Below, one piece after another: positions 61,610-64,000 of a DNA stretch of 64,000 nucleotides. Under the pieces are notes generated by a model. The model was not told the origin of the DNA, ran no database searches, and was given only the letters and a program-made list of their open reading frames with translations. Source of the stretch: Climacteris rufus (Eukaryota > Chordata > Aves > Passeriformes > Climacteridae); the NCBI GenBank assembly GCA_013398175.1, contig VZRZ01000377.1:1-64000 (forward strand), read 5' to 3'. Position 1 is the stretch's first letter; every line of letters starts with the position of its first letter. The translations under genes and the position numbers were made by a program.

Positions 61610-62592
61610 TAAAAGGAGATAAATATAGGATATACAATGGAGAATTGAGATGCAATCTATTACCATGAGAATTATGTAATAAAAAAATGTATGTTTCAAT
61701 GATGGAGAATGGGAAAATGCTGTTAAAAATCTTAGTGACATTATTTTAGAGAATATAAAGGAAATTAATTTGAATTCATTTCCTATTTAAAATCATCATA
61801 TAGTTATCAACTGCTTAATAACAAGCACAGGAACAGCTGAAAATCTAAAATTAACTAAATTGAAATTAGAACAATGTGATCCTTAAAACAGCAACATAAC
61901 AACTGTAGTAGAAATAATTAATGGTTTTAAAAATATAGCAGAGAGTAAAACTGTTGGTCTAGATGAATTCTTGAAACAAACTTCAAAGTCATTGCCTCCA
62001 AGCTTTTAAACAGGTTATTCTTCTATCTAAAACTCTACGATAGAAGTAAATTTATATGCAATAGGAAGGATTGTAGCACTGTCAAATAGTGACCTTTTTT
62101 ATCATCATGCAATTATTGTAGGGTTTCTAGTAGAGATCAAAAAATGTTTCTTTTTTAAGTGTTTCATTTCTAAGCAGAATTAAACCAAAACAAAACAAAA
62201 AATACTTGAAATATTCTCTGCAATGAAATTGTGATAACCTCAAAATGAACTTCAGATATACGTTTTACTTCAAAAAATCTGGAAATTAACTGAGAAACAG
62301 GGTCTTTATCTATTGTTGCACCTGAAAAGGTTTCTACTTCTGCACAAGTAACCTTTAGGATATAGCTTCCTCTCAGGAAATTGAACTGATGTTGTCCCTT
62401 AGTGTCCTCCATTACTTCAATTTATTTCCATTATTTCATTATTTTCTTCTATTATTGTGATCAGAAGCCCTCTAAATTTTTGCACAGTACTACAAAACCT
62501 TGGTGTTTCCTGTAGTTAAATTGTACTTGTAAACACTGAATCTAGTGGGACATCCTAAGTTCCAGCAGTGATGGTGCTTTTTTGTAGGGAGG
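61610..62592. other. Unannotated AT-rich DNA
   Basis: I see no gene or recognised repeat. Confidence 0.55.
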
Positions 62593-62949
62593 TGTCACGG
62601 TTTAAGCTGGGAGGGCAAGTAAGCCCCACACAGCCATTCACCTTCTCCCTGGTGGGATGGAGAAACAAATGTAAAGGGTAAACATGAGAAAACTCATGAG
62701 TTGAGGTAAAAGTAGTTTAATAGATAAAGCAAAAGATGCACACACATACAAAGCAGAACAAGGACTTAATTCACTGCTTCCCATGGGCAGGCAGATACTC
62801 TGCCACCTCCAAGAGAGCAGGACTCCATCACATGTAACAGTGACTTGAGAAGACAAATAGCACCACTCCAAATGTCACCCCTTCCATCTTCTTCCCCCAG
62901 CTTTATATACTGAGCATGGCACCATCTTGTCCCAGCCCTGTCTAAAGCA
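62593..62949 (-). mobile_element. ERVL-type LTR, 5' shortened
   Basis: On the minus strand it ends CAGCTTAAACCGTGACA, the terminus of the same broad ERVL LTR family as 9327-9740. It contains, in order, a strong TATA box GTATATAAAGCTGGGGGAAGAAG (plus 62896-62918), the polyadenylation-type signal ATTAAA with CTACTTTTACCTCAAC (plus about 62705-62724) and CTCATGAGTTTTCTCATG. The minus-strand start is set at TGCTTTAGACAGGG (62949), where CR1 begins on the other side. It is shorter than usual for the family, probably by loss of U3. There is no target duplication. Confidence 0.8.
62896..62918 (-). promoter_or_regulatory. TATA box of the minus-strand ERVL LTR
   Basis: The minus strand reads GTATATAAAGCTGGGGG, the core promoter block of this LTR family, about 190 bases before the ATTAAA signal. 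Confidence 0.55.
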
Positions 62950-63905
62950 GGTGAATCCAGTGTCCTTAAGTATTTCCTGACATGATTGTCTTCCACAAAT
63001 AGTGCATCTTCCTTGCTCCAGACTTTCCCTCTGGCTTGGGAATTTTGAAGGCTGATCGAGCTACTAAAGGCTGATGTGAAGAAATAACTCAATTTCTCAG
63101 CCTTTTCCATACCTCCGCCACCAGCTCCCTGGCCTCATTCAGCAGTGGGTCCATATTTTCCCTAGTCTTCCTTTTGTTACCTAAGTTCTTATAAAAAGTC
63201 TCCCTTTTTCTTTGACCTCCTTTGCCGGATTCAATCCCAGGTGAACTTTGGCTTTTCTAACTGTGCCTCTGCATGCTTGGACAGTGTATCCCATGTTTCT
63301 GCCCCTGCTTTCCATACTCTGTATGCTTCCTTCTCATCTATTAGAGTTGCCAGGAGCTCCTTCTTCATACATGAAGGCCTCCTGGCATTTCCTACTTGTT
63401 GGAATGAACAGTTCTCGAGCTTGAAAATTATCCCAGAATATAAAAAAGTATTCTTTAGTTCCTATTCCCTATAGGATCTTATTTGATGGGATTTTTGAAA
63501 TAGATTATGGAAGAGGCCAAAATTGTCTCCCCAAGTCCAGGGATATGATCCTGCTTCTAGCCTTGCTCCCTACTCTCAGGGTGTTGCATTCTTCCACCTC
63601 ATGGTAATTGCAATTATGATTGCCTTTGAGCTTCACAGTCCCAACAAGACCTTCCTCTTTTTGTAAGCATGAGGCCCAGCTGAGCATCTTCCTTTGCTAA
63701 CTCCTGTCAGGAAGTTGTTAGCTTCCTGTGACAGGAAGTATTTATCAATGTGCTCCCAAAACCTCACAAATTTGTTGTTTGTTTTTGTGCTGCTACTCCA
63801 GTAGATGTCAGGGTGATTCAAATCACTCAGGAGGTGAAAAGCTTGCACATACGTGGCTTCTTCCAGGTAGCTGAAGATATCTTATCTACTGCTTCCCCCT
63901 GAAAA
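62950..63905 (-). mobile_element. CR1 LINE, ORF2 endonuclease-to-RT linker region
   Basis: A rarer part of CR1: the end of the apurinic endonuclease-like domain and the linker before the reverse transcriptase, on the minus strand. Translated pieces in order from the right: DLNHPDIYW (63848-63633, matching the GDFNHPD-type endonuclease motif with its Gly changed), then EEGLVGTVKLKG and YHEVEE (63687-63505, where intact elements have an SDHE-type catalytic motif; here the Asp is Tyr), and last EKAEKLSYFFTSAF...VRKYLRTLDS (63110-62950). Each piece is in a different frame with stops between, so it is dead. The 3' continuation is replaced by the LTR at 62593-62949. Confidence 0.85.
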
Positions 63906-64000
63906 GGCAGGTTAAGCGTAAAGTTGCCTGTCTCAAACCACTGTTAAGGTCACAGAAGGCACTTGTCATAAGATCAACAACCACATGGGGAACTTGAGAT
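63906..64000. other. Window end, unassigned
   Basis: The CR1 match fades near 63905. The last 95 bases are not assigned and may be more diverged CR1 or unique DNA. Confidence 0.4.

Overview
The window looks like a stretch of a bird nuclear chromosome, most likely a songbird. The sequence is AT-rich and I found no convincing protein-coding exon, tRNA, rRNA or other conserved RNA gene. Bird origin rests on the repeats: fragments of CR1 (the dominant avian LINE), with the characteristic 3' end built from repeated ATTCTATG-like octamers and long stretches matching the CR1 ORF2/3'UTR layout, plus many solo LTRs of avian endogenous retroviruses (ERVL-, ERVK- and ERV1-like by size, target duplication and promoter layout). 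The species cannot be fixed from this. Single N bases at 3812 and 46786 point to a draft assembly.

Layout. 1-2.55 kb: unannotated AT-rich DNA. 2.56-3.12 kb: probable solo LTR carrying an 8-bp GATATATA tandem array. 5.6 kb: small CR1 piece. 9.33-9.84 kb: ERVL-type LTR next to a CR1 piece. 12.54-13.54 kb: the cleanest LTR, about 1 kb, with a perfect 5-bp target duplication. 15.2 kb: CR1 piece. 19.7-20.33 kb: CpG-rich LTR island. 23.27-23.81 kb: CR1. 24-33 kb: essentially repeat-poor AT-rich DNA. 33.3, 36.1 and 37.6 kb: CR1 pieces. 38.98-39.80 kb: ERVL LTR on the minus strand. 41.5-42.2 kb: purine-rich run followed by an unidentified GC-rich block. 44.89-45.48 kb and 61.03-61.61 kb: two related ERVK-like solo LTRs in the same orientation. 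46.48-47.00 kb: ERV1-like solo LTR. 48.2-49.5 kb: long degraded CR1 including part of its reverse transcriptase. 51.3-52.15 kb: CR1. 54.0-55.8 kb: a CR1 copy interrupted by two separate insertions. 62.6-62.95 kb: ERVL-type LTR abutting a CR1 endonuclease-region fragment that runs almost to the window end.

No gene is visible, so there is no operon or pathway to describe: this is intergenic DNA or the inside of a very large intron. Its content is a record of retrotransposition: older CR1 copies (5'-truncated, full of stops) and later LTR elements that landed beside or inside them and were reduced to solo LTRs. I did not find evidence for a previously undescribed system. The best leads are the doubly interrupted CR1 with readable target duplications, the promoter-bearing LTRs, and one weak exon-like open frame near 49.7 kb. 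Family names come from remembered consensus patterns, not from a database search.
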